Positions 1 to 6,597 of a stretch of DNA of 9,288 nt are shown here, in pieces. Under the pieces are notes generated by a model. That model was given only the letters and a program-made list of their open reading frames with translations, did not search any database and was not told the origin of the DNA. The stretch's first letter is position 1. Each line of letters starts with the position of its first letter. Position numbers and translations under genes: made by a program. The stretch is from an uncultured Oscillospiraceae bacterium (GTDB taxonomy: Bacteria > Bacillota > Clostridia > Oscillospirales > Acutalibacteraceae). The DNA lies in the NCBI GenBank assembly GCA_910588415.1, contig CAJUPK010000060.1, forward strand, positions 1 through 9,288, read 5' to 3'.

Positions 1-2
1 CC

Positions 3-524
3 CTGGGTATGCGCCAGCGGCTGGGCATTGCTGTGGCCCTGTGCGGCGACCCGGATTTTTTGGTGCTGGACGAGCCTGTCAACGGCCTGGACCCCCAGGG
101 CATTGTGGAGATTCGGGAGCTGATTCTCAAGCTGAACCGGGAGCGCAGCATCACCGTGCTCATCTCCAGCCACATCCTGGAGGAGATGCACAAGCTGGCC
201 ACCCATTACGGGTTTATGGACGGGGGCCGGATGCTGCGGGAGGTCAGCGCCGAAGAACTGGACGCCACCTGCCGCAAGTGCCTGCGGGCCGATGTGTCTG
301 ACGCCCAGACAGCGGCTTTGGTGCTGGATGAGCTGGGCCTGGAGTATAAAATTCTGGAGGGCAGGCAGGTGGATGTGTACGACGCGGTAAACGTCAGCAA
401 GCTGGTCCAGGCCCTGACGGCCCGGGGCTGCGAGGTGTTCTCTGTGCAGAACCACGACGAGAGCCTGGAGAGCTACTTTTTGGCCCTGGTGGGTACCGGG
501 AAAGGGGGCGAGGGCCGTGGGTAA
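3..524 (+). CDS. ABC transporter ATP-binding protein, C-terminal part (5' end outside window)
   Basis: This is the nucleotide-binding subunit of an ABC exporter; it hydrolyses ATP at the inner membrane face to drive the two permeases that follow. The frame is already open at the window edge, where it reads LGMRQRLGIA, the end of an ABC signature (LSxGMxQR) motif. Numbering from the Met at position 9, the Walker B segment FLVLDEP lies at residues 17-23 with catalytic Glu22, the D-loop GLDP at 26-29 and the switch histidine in ISSHILEEM at His55. The remaining ~110 residues are the C-terminal extension typical of the bacitracin/lantibiotic-export (BcrA-like) group. About 130 N-terminal residues, including Walker A and the Q-loop, must lie upstream. 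The stop overlaps the next start by 8 bp, implying translational coupling. The ABC ATPase call is secure; the substrate is unknown and a peptide or antibiotic is only inferred from context. Confidence 0.95.
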   Translation: MGMRQRLGIAVALCGDPDFLVLDEPVNGLDPQGIVEIRELILKLNRERSITVLISSHILEEMHKLATHYGFMDGGRMLREVSAEELDATCRKCLRADVSDAQTAALVLDELGLEYKILEGRQVDVYDAVNVSKLVQALTARGCEVFSVQNHDESLESYFLALVGTGKGGEGRG

Positions 525-1425
525 GCTTCTGGCCGCCAACTGTTTCTCCATGACCCGCTCCAAGCGGTTTTGGCTCGCCCTGTTCATGATGGCCGCCACA
601 GGAGTGTACATGGCAGCGGACATCAGCAAAATGAAAAAAGTGGCCGACTTCCAGGGCGAGCTGGACTCCGGCCTGTTCCAGTCCGCTATTCTGCTGTTTA
701 TTTTGCTGCCTGCCCTGGGGGCCCTGTTCATCAACACCGATTACCACGACGGCACCATCCGCAACAAGCTCACGGTGGGCCACACCCGTTTGGCGGTATA
801 CCTGTCCAATCTCCTGATGAACTGCGCGGCGGGCGTGCTGTATTTGGCTGCCTATGAGATCGTCTATCTGCTGGTGGGCTTCCCCCTTTTGGGGGGCCTC
901 TCCCGGCCCCAAGAGTTCCTAATCAAGCTGGGGATGCTGCTTCTGGTGCTTCTGTCCCTCACGGCCATCTTCACCCTGCTGGCCACGCTGATCACCAACC
1001 GCTCGGTGCTGCTGTACTGCGCCCTGCTGGGCATGGGGCTGGTTTTGGCCGCCCAGATAGTCAACGCCAGACTGGCCGCTCCGGAGATGGTGGACGACTA
1101 CGGCGGGGTGAGCTACACCACCAACGAGGACGGCACCGTGACCACCCAGTATTTGGACAAAAATGGCGACCCCATCCAGCCGGAGGACATTCCCCGGGTG
1201 CCCAATCCCTCGTATGTGAAGGAGCCTATGCGCGGCTTCCTGCGCACCGTGAACAACATCCAGCCCGGGGGGCAGCTGGTGGAGATTTTAGAGGACGGCC
1301 ACCGGGAGCCGGACGGCGCCACCGCCCAGACCCCCTACTGGCAGCTGGCGGCCTATGCCCTGGCTATGAGCCTGGCCTTCACCGGAGGAGGCATTGTGCT
1401 GTTCCGGCGCAAGGACTTGAAATAG
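517..1425 (+). CDS. ABC-2 type transporter permease (first of two paralogues)
   Basis: This is a membrane subunit of the exporter energised by the preceding ATPase. The GTG start at 517 lies inside the end of the ATPase gene, behind the purine-rich run AAAGGGGGCGAGG (501-513). The 302-residue product shows about six hydrophobic segments, roughly residues 18-34, 54-73, 92-122, 135-159, 164-183 and 276-296. Between segments 2 and 3 lies TDYHDGTIRNKLTVG (74-88), the cytoplasmic motif typical of ABC-2 permeases. A polar loop of about 90 residues (186-275) separates the last two segments and is predicted to face outside. The C-terminus is the basic FRRKDLK. It is clearly paralogous to the next gene, sharing the N-terminal KRFWL motif, the DYHDGTIR motif, the outer loop and the C-terminus. 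No substrate can be named from the sequence. Confidence 0.9.
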   Translation: MGKLLAANCFSMTRSKRFWLALFMMAATGVYMAADISKMKKVADFQGELDSGLFQSAILLFILLPALGALFINTDYHDGTIRNKLTVGHTRLAVYLSNLLMNCAAGVLYLAAYEIVYLLVGFPLLGGLSRPQEFLIKLGMLLLVLLSLTAIFTLLATLITNRSVLLYCALLGMGLVLAAQIVNARLAAPEMVDDYGGVSYTTNEDGTVTTQYLDKNGDPIQPEDIPRVPNPSYVKEPMRGFLRTVNNIQPGGQLVEILEDGHREPDGATAQTPYWQLAAYALAMSLAFTGGGIVLFRRKDLK

Positions 1426-1437
1426 GGGGGCGGCGGT

Positions 1438-2355
1438 ATGATACATCTGTTACACGCAAACTTTTACACCCTGCTCCGGGCCAAGCGCTTCTGGCTCTCG
1501 GCATTTTTGCTGACAGCCGGCGCGGTGTGGGACACAATGGCCCAGCGGAGAATGGCCGCGTTAGACGGCGAGGGCCTGCTTGACAACACCCTTGTCAACT
1601 GCGTGGTCTGGCAGTTCATCCTGCTGCCCTGCCTGTGCGGCCTGTTCATCCACACCGACTACCACGACGGCACCATCCGCTGCAAGCTCACGGTGGGCCG
1701 CAGCCGGACCGCGGTGTATCTCAGCAACTTTATCACGGTGTACGCCATGGAGCTGTTCTTTATGGCCCTGTCTGTGTCCGCAGTGCTGATTGCCGGCGCG
1801 GGGCTCACCATCGGGAACCCTGGGAACGTGGTTTTGCGGCTGGCTGTGCTTCTGCTGCTGTTTCTGGCCCTGACCGCCATCTGCGTGTTTGCGGCCATGC
1901 TTATTGTCAACCGCTCTGCCCTGGTTATCTGCGCCCTGGTGGGCCTGGGGCTGCTGTTCGGCGGGCAGGCCATCTGCCTGCTGCTGGAGAATCCCAAGGT
2001 GGTCCCGGATTACGGCGGTGTGACCATAACCACCAACGAGGACGGGGAGCAGATCATGCAGTATCTGGACAGGGAGGGCAACCCCATCTCTGCGGATGAC
2101 ATTCCCATGGTCCCCAATCCCGGCTATATTGGCGAGCCCTTCCAGTCCATTCTCCGCACTGCCAATACCATGCAGCCCGGCGGGCAGCTGTGGGAGATTC
2201 TGTGGGACGGACACCGGGTGTTCAGCGACGACGGCACCCAGGTGGAGACCATAGAGCAAACGCCCCGCTGGCAGCTGGCCCTGTACTCTGCTGCCGTGAC
2301 GCTGTTCTTTTTGGGCCTGGGCCTGGCGATGTTCCGCCGCAAAGACCTGAAGTAG
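1438..2355 (+). CDS. ABC-2 type transporter permease (second paralogue)
   Basis: This is the second membrane subunit, 305 residues, probably pairing with the first permease as a heterodimer. The ATG lies 12 bases after the preceding stop, with a G-rich ribosome binding site (AGGGGGG) overlapping that stop. The architecture copies its neighbour: AKRFWL near residue 15, a first hydrophobic segment at about 18-31, HTDYHDGTIRCKLTVG at 72-87, further hydrophobic segments at about 92-120, 131-157 and 160-183, a polar outer loop at about 184-275, a final membrane segment, and a C-terminal FRRKDLK. Hand alignment of the loop beginning DYGGV gives about 45 identities in 71 positions with the first permease, higher than the membrane segments appear to be. 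This points to tandem duplication with a constraint on the loop. The family call is strong; the substrate is unknown. Confidence 0.9.
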   Translation: MIHLLHANFYTLLRAKRFWLSAFLLTAGAVWDTMAQRRMAALDGEGLLDNTLVNCVVWQFILLPCLCGLFIHTDYHDGTIRCKLTVGRSRTAVYLSNFITVYAMELFFMALSVSAVLIAGAGLTIGNPGNVVLRLAVLLLLFLALTAICVFAAMLIVNRSALVICALVGLGLLFGGQAICLLLENPKVVPDYGGVTITTNEDGEQIMQYLDREGNPISADDIPMVPNPGYIGEPFQSILRTANTMQPGGQLWEILWDGHRVFSDDGTQVETIEQTPRWQLALYSAAVTLFFLGLGLAMFRRKDLK

Positions 2356-2367
2356 AGGATAAACCAT

Positions 2368-2396
2368 ACCAGGCGGTTCCATCCGGGCCGCCTGGT
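2368..2396 (+). other. Intercistronic hairpin between permease and kinase genes
   Basis: A perfect 9-bp inverted repeat, ACCAGGCGG (2368-2376) and CCGCCTGGT (2388-2396), encloses an 11-base loop. No T-run follows, so it is not a standard intrinsic terminator. It lies in the 70-bp gap between the second permease stop and the kinase start. It could protect or process the mRNA, or lower kinase expression relative to the transporter; that role is inference. Confidence 0.6.
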
Positions 2397-2410
2397 CCCT
2401 GGTGTAAAGA

Positions 2411-2417
2411 GAGGAGG
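2411..2417 (+). promoter_or_regulatory. Ribosome binding site that decides the kinase start
   Basis: GAGGAGG at 2411-2417 is a near-perfect Shine-Dalgarno sequence. It lies 8 bases before the GTG at 2426, the ideal distance. The in-frame GTG at 2417 overlaps the site itself and the ATG at 2438 is about 20 bases away, so 2426 is the best start. Confidence 0.75.
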
Positions 2418-2425
2418 TGTTCCAG

Positions 2426-3319
2426 GTGCCCTACCCCATGGTATATATTCTGCTGGCCCTGATGGCCCTGGCCATTGCGGGCCTGGCTGTTAAGCTCTGG
2501 CTCATGCGCAAGGCGGCAGGGGAGATTGCCCAGGGATTTGCCGAAAAGCTGGGCACAGACACCAACACTCTCATCGACATCTCCTCCCGGGACAGAGCCA
2601 TGCGCGCCCTGGCCTCTGCCGTGAACCGAGAGCTGCGCCGCCTGCGGGTCCAGCGCCGCCGCTACCAGCAGGGGGACCTGGAGCTGAAGGCGGCAGTGGC
2701 CAACATCTCCCACGATCTGCGCACCCCCCTCACCGCCATCTGCGGCTACCTGGACCTGCTGGAGCAGGAGGCAAACCCGCCCCGCACCGGGGAGTATCTC
2801 CAGGTGATTCGGGGCCGGACAGAGCTGCTGCGCCAGCTGACCGAGGAGCTGTTCCGGTACTGCGTGGTGCTCTCAGACCCTGGGGGCCTGGCGCTGGAGC
2901 CGGTCAGCCTGAACTCTGCGCTGGAGAGCAGCCTGGCGGCCTTTTACGCCAGCTTCCGGGAAAAGGGCATTACCCCCCAGGTGCATATGCCCCAGGAAAA
3001 GGTGCTGCGGCCTTTGGACCGGGCAGCCCTGAACCGGGTGTTTTCCAATCTGCTGCACAACGCAGTGAAGTACAGCGACGGCGACCTGCTGGTAGAGCTG
3101 ACCCCAGAGGGCCAGGTCTGCTTCAGCAACAGCTGCAGGGCTCTCAGCCAGGTGGAAGTGGAAAAGCTTTTCGACCGCTTCTACACTGTGGAGGCAGCCA
3201 GAAAATCCACGGGGCTGGGGCTGTCCATTGCCCGGGCGTTGGCAGAGCGCATGGGCGGCCAGCTGACCGCGGAGTACAAGGAGGGCCGCCTGACCATAAA
3301 GGCCCAGTGGGAGGAATAG
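2426..3319 (+). CDS. Sensor histidine kinase, short single-membrane-segment type
   Basis: This membrane kinase would autophosphorylate on histidine and pass phosphate to a response regulator not in this window. It has 297 residues from GTG 2426 (300 if GTG 2417 were used). The order is: one N-terminal membrane helix (about residues 4-26), a basic linker rich in Arg (about 66-82), a HisKA H-box SHDLRTPLTA with phospho-accepting His96, the N-box NRVFSNLLHNAVKYSDGD (about 203-220), the F-box LFDRFYT (about 248-254) and the G2-box STGLGLSIA (about 261-269). The usual DxGxG G1-box is replaced by FSNSCRALSQVEVE, a degeneration I recognise from short Firmicutes kinases tied to ABC transporters. There is no extracellular sensor domain or HAMP domain, so it may depend on the transporter for sensing, as in Bce-type modules. 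That link is inference. A strong terminator follows the gene. Confidence 0.92.
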   Translation: MPYPMVYILLALMALAIAGLAVKLWLMRKAAGEIAQGFAEKLGTDTNTLIDISSRDRAMRALASAVNRELRRLRVQRRRYQQGDLELKAAVANISHDLRTPLTAICGYLDLLEQEANPPRTGEYLQVIRGRTELLRQLTEELFRYCVVLSDPGGLALEPVSLNSALESSLAAFYASFREKGITPQVHMPQEKVLRPLDRAALNRVFSNLLHNAVKYSDGDLLVELTPEGQVCFSNSCRALSQVEVEKLFDRFYTVEAARKSTGLGLSIARALAERMGGQLTAEYKEGRLTIKAQWEE

Positions 3320-3348
3320 GCCCAGCAGGTCCAGCAGACCTGGCAAAC

Positions 3349-3398
3349 AGCCAGCCCCGGCAGGAGAGGAAGTTCTCCGGCCGGGGCTGGTTCTTTTT
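3349..3398 (+). terminator. Intrinsic terminator of the ABC-kinase operon
   Basis: The perfect 10-bp arms CCAGCCCCGG (3351-3360) and CCGGGGCTGG (3381-3390) are extended inside by GGAGA/TCTCC (3363-3367 and 3374-3378). TTCTTTTT follows at 3391-3398. It lies 30 bases after the kinase stop. On the opposite strand the hairpin is followed only by a weak CTGTTTG, so it may act poorly as a terminator for the minus-strand gene. Confidence 0.9.
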
Positions 3399-3431
3399 GG
3401 GTATGGAAGCCTCCCGGTCAAGCCTGGGGAT

Positions 3432-3597
3432 TAGGGCATGTTAGAAAAATCGACAACGCCGTCTTTTTGCCCAGAGAAGGCCACTTCCTGCGTCGAAAAT
3501 CCTCGTAATACGGCAAGTATTCCTTGCGGTTTTCTCCTTGAAATTGACCTCCTCTGCTCAAAAATCCGTCATTTCCTCTATTTTCAAACAAGCCCTA
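3432..3597. mobile_element. MITE-like non-autonomous element with TA-flanked terminal inverted repeats
   Basis: The left end GGGCATGTTAGAAAA (3434-3448) and right end TTTTCAAACAAGCCC (3581-3595) are inverted copies matching at 13 of 15 positions. Both are bordered by TA (3432-3433 and 3596-3597), as for transposons that duplicate a TA target (IS630/Tc1-mariner type). The element is about 162 bp, too short for a transposase, and has no convincing gene. Its base composition, with many A/T runs, differs from the surrounding genes. The interior has further small dyads, such as AATAC/GTATT on the minus strand (around 3507-3521). It sits between the kinase terminator and the surface-protein gene, and its right end overlaps that gene's stop. 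I have the impression that similar sequences recur in Oscillospiraceae genomes, but that needs a search. There is only one copy in this window, so the mobile-element call rests on the ends. Confidence 0.65.
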
Positions 3598-6525
3598 GTC
3601 CATGTTTTGGAAGTAGTTCATCAGCAGCTGGGCAATCTCCGCACGGGTGGCATAGCCCCGGGGATCCAGGTTGCCGTTGGCCCGGCCATTGATGACCCCC
3701 TTCTCCGTGGCCCAGCACATGGCGTCCCAGGCATAGTCGTGGATGGCCCAGGAGTCATAGTAGGGCAGGCGGGTCTGGGAGGGGGCTGGCTTGCCGGCGT
3801 AACGCCACAGCATGGTGACCACCTGCTCGCGGGTCACCTTGTCCTGGGGGCCGAACTTGCCATTGCTGTAGCCCTCTACCACGCCCTCTTTGGCGGCCCA
3901 AGCCACGCTCTTATAGTACCAGGCTGTGGTATTCACATCCTTAAAGGGCCGGGCAAGAGCCCCGCCGCCCACAGCGTTGGGACAGCCCTCCGCCCGCCAA
4001 AGCACGGTGGCCAGGGTGGCCCGGTCCGCATGGGCGCTGGGATTGTAGCGGGTTTCGCTTACGCCGGTCATAAGCACCTCGTCCATGCAGTAATGCACAG
4101 CGTCATGGTACCATTCGTAGGTGTTCAGATCCGAGTACCGGCTCAAGGGGCAGGAAAGGCCGTGCTGGCAGTTGGTATAGCCAGGGTCCGGGATGCGCCG
4201 GAAGATGGCATGAATGGTGTGGTCTGCCACTACAGACCGGAAGGTGTAGCTCTCCATGGCATAGCAGCTTACGCCGTCCACAATCACGTCCTCCAGCTCA
4301 TAGCCGTAATTGGCCCGGGCAATAAAGGTAACGTCCGAACCCCGGTCCACCACCACTTCATTGGTAGCGCCCTCTGTGGTGCCCAAAGAGCCGCCCGTGG
4401 TGCAGGTGGCGGTAATGGTGATGGGCGTCTCCTTCCAGATGGCATAGAGGGTGGTGTTGCGGGTAAAGGTCTGCTGAGCGCCCACAGCCAGCTGCTCGCC
4501 CTTCAGGGTGCCCACGGCCCAGCGGTAGAAGCTCTGGCCATTGGGCGGCGTATAGGTACACTCCGGCAGGGTAAAGCTGCCGTCTACAGGGGCATAGGCG
4601 TCCTCCATAGAACCAGAGCCCGTGGTGGGGTCAAAGGAGATCTTATAGCCCCAGTGGGCGTACAGGGTGTGATTTTCCGCAATGGTGATAGCCGTGGTAG
4701 AGGTGACCTGTACCCCCTTGCCATGCTCCCGCTCGGTAAACCAGCCCAAGAAGGTGCGGCCGTCCCAGCGGGGGCCAGCGGGCAGGTTGGTGTAGTTGGA
4801 GCCATAGGTATAGACCTTGGGCTCCCGGCTGCCAGAGGCCCCGTTAAAGTCAAAGCTCACCGTAAAGGTCCGGGCCGCCCAGCGGGCGTACAGGGCCACG
4901 GGAATGGTGTCTCCCACTGCCTGGCCAGAGGTGATCTGCACCCCTTCCGTGGCATGGGTAAACCAGCCCTGGAAGCTGTAACCCTTGCGGGTGGGGGTGG
5001 GCAGTGTGGGATAGGGCAGTTCTTTGCTCACGTTGATGGTGGAAGGGGTGCCAGCGGGCAGCTCGCCGCCTTCCACCTCCAGCCGCACGCTGTTGCTGGA
5101 CACCCAGTGGGCATACAAAGTGACGTCGTCAGTGACCCGGTCCGTGTCCTTCACCTTGATATGGGTCTCGCCGTTGGCCCCCTGGTGGAAGTACCAGCCG
5201 TCAAAGGTGTAGCCAGCCCGCTCCGGGGCAGGGCTGGGGAAAGCGCTGCGGACATAGGACCCATAGTTCACGGTTTTGGCCGCGGGAGCCGTTGGAGCCG
5301 GGGAGTACCCCAGGTCAAAGGTGACCTTGTGGGTGCTGGCGGTCCAGTTGGCGTAGAGGGTGTGGTCGCCGGTCACCACATCCGCGGCAGCCACAGGGCT
5401 GGCGCTGGGGGATGGGTTCTGGGTCTTGTACCAGCCGTTAAAGGTATGTCCCTGCAGGCTGGGCGTGGGCAGCGGGCCATAGGTGGGGCCGGAAGAATCC
5501 CGCGGCGCGGCAGAACGGTTGGTGACAGGGGGCGAAGTGGAGGGATCCTGAGAGGGCGCAGGAGTCTCTGGAGTGGGCGCGGGCGTGTTCACCGGGGCGG
5601 GAATAGCATAGGTCAGGTGGGTGGGGTTGGTTCCCGCCACGCCGTCTGTGTAGTTCAGGGTGACCACATAGTGGGTCTTGTTCCATTTGGCATAGAGGGT
5701 TTGCGCCGCGGTAATTTCTACCTTTACGCCTTGGGCAATTTTTGTGCCGGTGGCGGCCCGGTCTGCATACCAGCCCTCAAATTGATAGCCCAGGGGCGCG
5801 TTGGACGGATTGGGCGTGGGCAGCGCGGGGTAGGTAGAGCCATGCACCACATCCAAAGAGGAGGGCGCGGCAGGCAGGGGGCTGGGCGCAATGGAATCGT
5901 TGGGATAGTTGTAGGCAAAGCTGACCTTGTAAGTACGGGCCTTCCAGCTGGCCCAAAGGTCCGTCTTAGAATCCTTGGAAGCCGTGGTGGTGTCCGGCAC
6001 AGCGTTGCCACCGGCGGCATCCAGCCACTTGTCGAACTCATAGCCTTCGCGCTGGGGTTTGGGCAGGCCGCTGTAGGGGTCTTCAAAGGAGAGTTCCACT
6101 TTCTTCTCTTTCACCGTGGTGTTGTTGTCAAAATATCCCTCAGCAGTGTGAAGGGTGATGGTGTACTTCTCCCTCTCCCAGTGGGCGTAGAGAGTGATCT
6201 CTGTTTTATCCTTAGGAATAAAAGTAGTCGCTTTAATTTGCGTGCCAGAGGTTTTGGAATCATACCATCCGAGGAACTTGTATCCGGTACGGGTCACGGC
6301 ATCATCCGCAAGGAGCTCATACGTTGCACCTTTTTTTATCTCAACCTCTTTCATAGGGGTGATACCATTGGCCAAATCTCCGCCGTTGACATCAAATAAA
6401 ATGGTGAACTTGCCAGGCCCTGGGTCGGGAGTGGAGCTGCTCGTGTCATCCGCTGCCAAAGCCGGCGCTGCAACGCCGAAAAGCAGGAGAAGGCTCAGCA
6501 GCAGGCTGAGTGTTTTTTTGTACAT
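3595..6525 (-). CDS. Secreted cell-surface protein: InlB/Flg_new-type repeats plus three SLH domains
   Basis: This 976-residue exported protein is probably held non-covalently on the cell wall by its SLH domains. A signal peptide (MYKK, then a Leu-rich core, cleavage after ALA at residue 24) is followed by an acidic, Pro-rich spacer. Eight repeats of the InlB B/Listeria-Bacteroides (Flg_new) type occupy about residues 39-697. Each has a GYxFxGW-like centre and ends in YAHW or a variant (YAKW, YANW, YARW, YAIW, WASW). Repeat 4 carries a Pro/Thr/Ser-rich insert (about 310-347). A divergent ninth repeat (700-777) has the YGYELEDVIVDG motif. SLH domains lie at about 797-850, 861-913 and 923-976, with WY and ADRAT/TREQV/TRAEI motifs. 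The ATG has GGAGGG 8 bases upstream (6534-6539). SLH domains classically bind pyruvylated wall polymer. The repeats suggest adhesion or a scaffold; no catalytic domain is visible, and the ligand is unknown. Confidence 0.93.
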   Translation of the reverse strand: MYKKTLSLLLSLLLLFGVAAPALAADDTSSSTPDPGPGKFTILFDVNGGDLANGITPMKEVEIKKGATYELLADDAVTRTGYKFLGWYDSKTSGTQIKATTFIPKDKTEITLYAHWEREKYTITLHTAEGYFDNNTTVKEKKVELSFEDPYSGLPKPQREGYEFDKWLDAAGGNAVPDTTTASKDSKTDLWASWKARTYKVSFAYNYPNDSIAPSPLPAAPSSLDVVHGSTYPALPTPNPSNAPLGYQFEGWYADRAATGTKIAQGVKVEITAAQTLYAKWNKTHYVVTLNYTDGVAGTNPTHLTYAIPAPVNTPAPTPETPAPSQDPSTSPPVTNRSAAPRDSSGPTYGPLPTPSLQGHTFNGWYKTQNPSPSASPVAAADVVTGDHTLYANWTASTHKVTFDLGYSPAPTAPAAKTVNYGSYVRSAFPSPAPERAGYTFDGWYFHQGANGETHIKVKDTDRVTDDVTLYAHWVSSNSVRLEVEGGELPAGTPSTINVSKELPYPTLPTPTRKGYSFQGWFTHATEGVQITSGQAVGDTIPVALYARWAARTFTVSFDFNGASGSREPKVYTYGSNYTNLPAGPRWDGRTFLGWFTEREHGKGVQVTSTTAITIAENHTLYAHWGYKISFDPTTGSGSMEDAYAPVDGSFTLPECTYTPPNGQSFYRWAVGTLKGEQLAVGAQQTFTRNTTLYAIWKETPITITATCTTGGSLGTTEGATNEVVVDRGSDVTFIARANYGYELEDVIVDGVSCYAMESYTFRSVVADHTIHAIFRRIPDPGYTNCQHGLSCPLSRYSDLNTYEWYHDAVHYCMDEVLMTGVSETRYNPSAHADRATLATVLWRAEGCPNAVGGGALARPFKDVNTTAWYYKSVAWAAKEGVVEGYSNGKFGPQDKVTREQVVTMLWRYAGKPAPSQTRLPYYDSWAIHDYAWDAMCWATEKGVINGRANGNLDPRGYATRAEIAQLLMNYFQNMD
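4195..6411 (-). repeat. Protein-level tandem repeat array (nine diverged beta-grasp-like units)
   Basis: Units of roughly 70-110 residues run at about residues 39-116, 119-194, 197-281, 284-394, 397-474, 478-549, 552-625, 627-697 and 700-777 of the surface protein. The first eight end in a Trp-containing motif (YAHW and variants); the ninth is of the divergent type. The copies are well diverged at DNA level, so this is an old array and not a recent slippage product. Confidence 0.8.
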
Positions 6526-6563
6526 AAAGGTTACCCTCCATTTATTCCAGAATATTCAAAACT

Positions 6564-6592
6564 ATTATAGCTCTCCCAGCCAGGAATGTCAA
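6564..6592 (-). promoter_or_regulatory. Consensus sigma-A promoter of the surface-protein gene
   Basis: Read on the minus strand, a perfect -35 TTGACA (6592-6587) and a perfect -10 TATAAT (6569-6564) are separated by exactly 17 bases. Transcription would start near 6557, giving a leader of about 32 bases that carries the GGAGGG ribosome binding site (6534-6539). Such a full match predicts strong constitutive transcription unless a repressor intervenes. A small dyad, TATTC-CA-GAATA (6543-6554), lies in the leader just after the predicted start. Confidence 0.9.
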
Positions 6593-6597
6593 CAGGC

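Noticed and set aside
1561..2382. A 273-codon minus-strand frame opposite the second permease
   Set aside because: It is Gln/His/Gly-rich shadow sequence; the plus strand encodes an obvious permease with a clear paralogue.
2417..2425. GTG at 2417 as start of the histidine kinase
   Set aside because: It overlaps the GAGGAGG ribosome binding site, which is correctly spaced for GTG 2426 instead.
3322..3345. Small dyad CAGGT/ACCTG just after the kinase stop as a first terminator
   Set aside because: The stem is only about 5 bp and has no T-run; the true terminator follows at 3349-3398.
3438..3692. An 84-codon plus-strand frame starting in the inverted repeat of the mini-element
   Set aside because: There is no ribosome binding site and no recognisable protein. 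It runs out of the element into the antisense of the SLH coding region.
3538..6399. A 953-codon open frame on the plus strand opposite the surface-protein gene
   Set aside because: Its product is a compositionally odd Gly/Val/His/Ala-rich sequence without recognisable domains. The opposite strand has a signal peptide, repeats, SLH domains, promoter and ribosome binding site. Long antisense frames are expected in GC-rich, codon-biased DNA.
4195..6411. CRISPR-like or recent DNA tandem repeat in the surface-protein gene
   Set aside because: The repetition is at protein level only; unit lengths vary and the DNA copies are strongly diverged.
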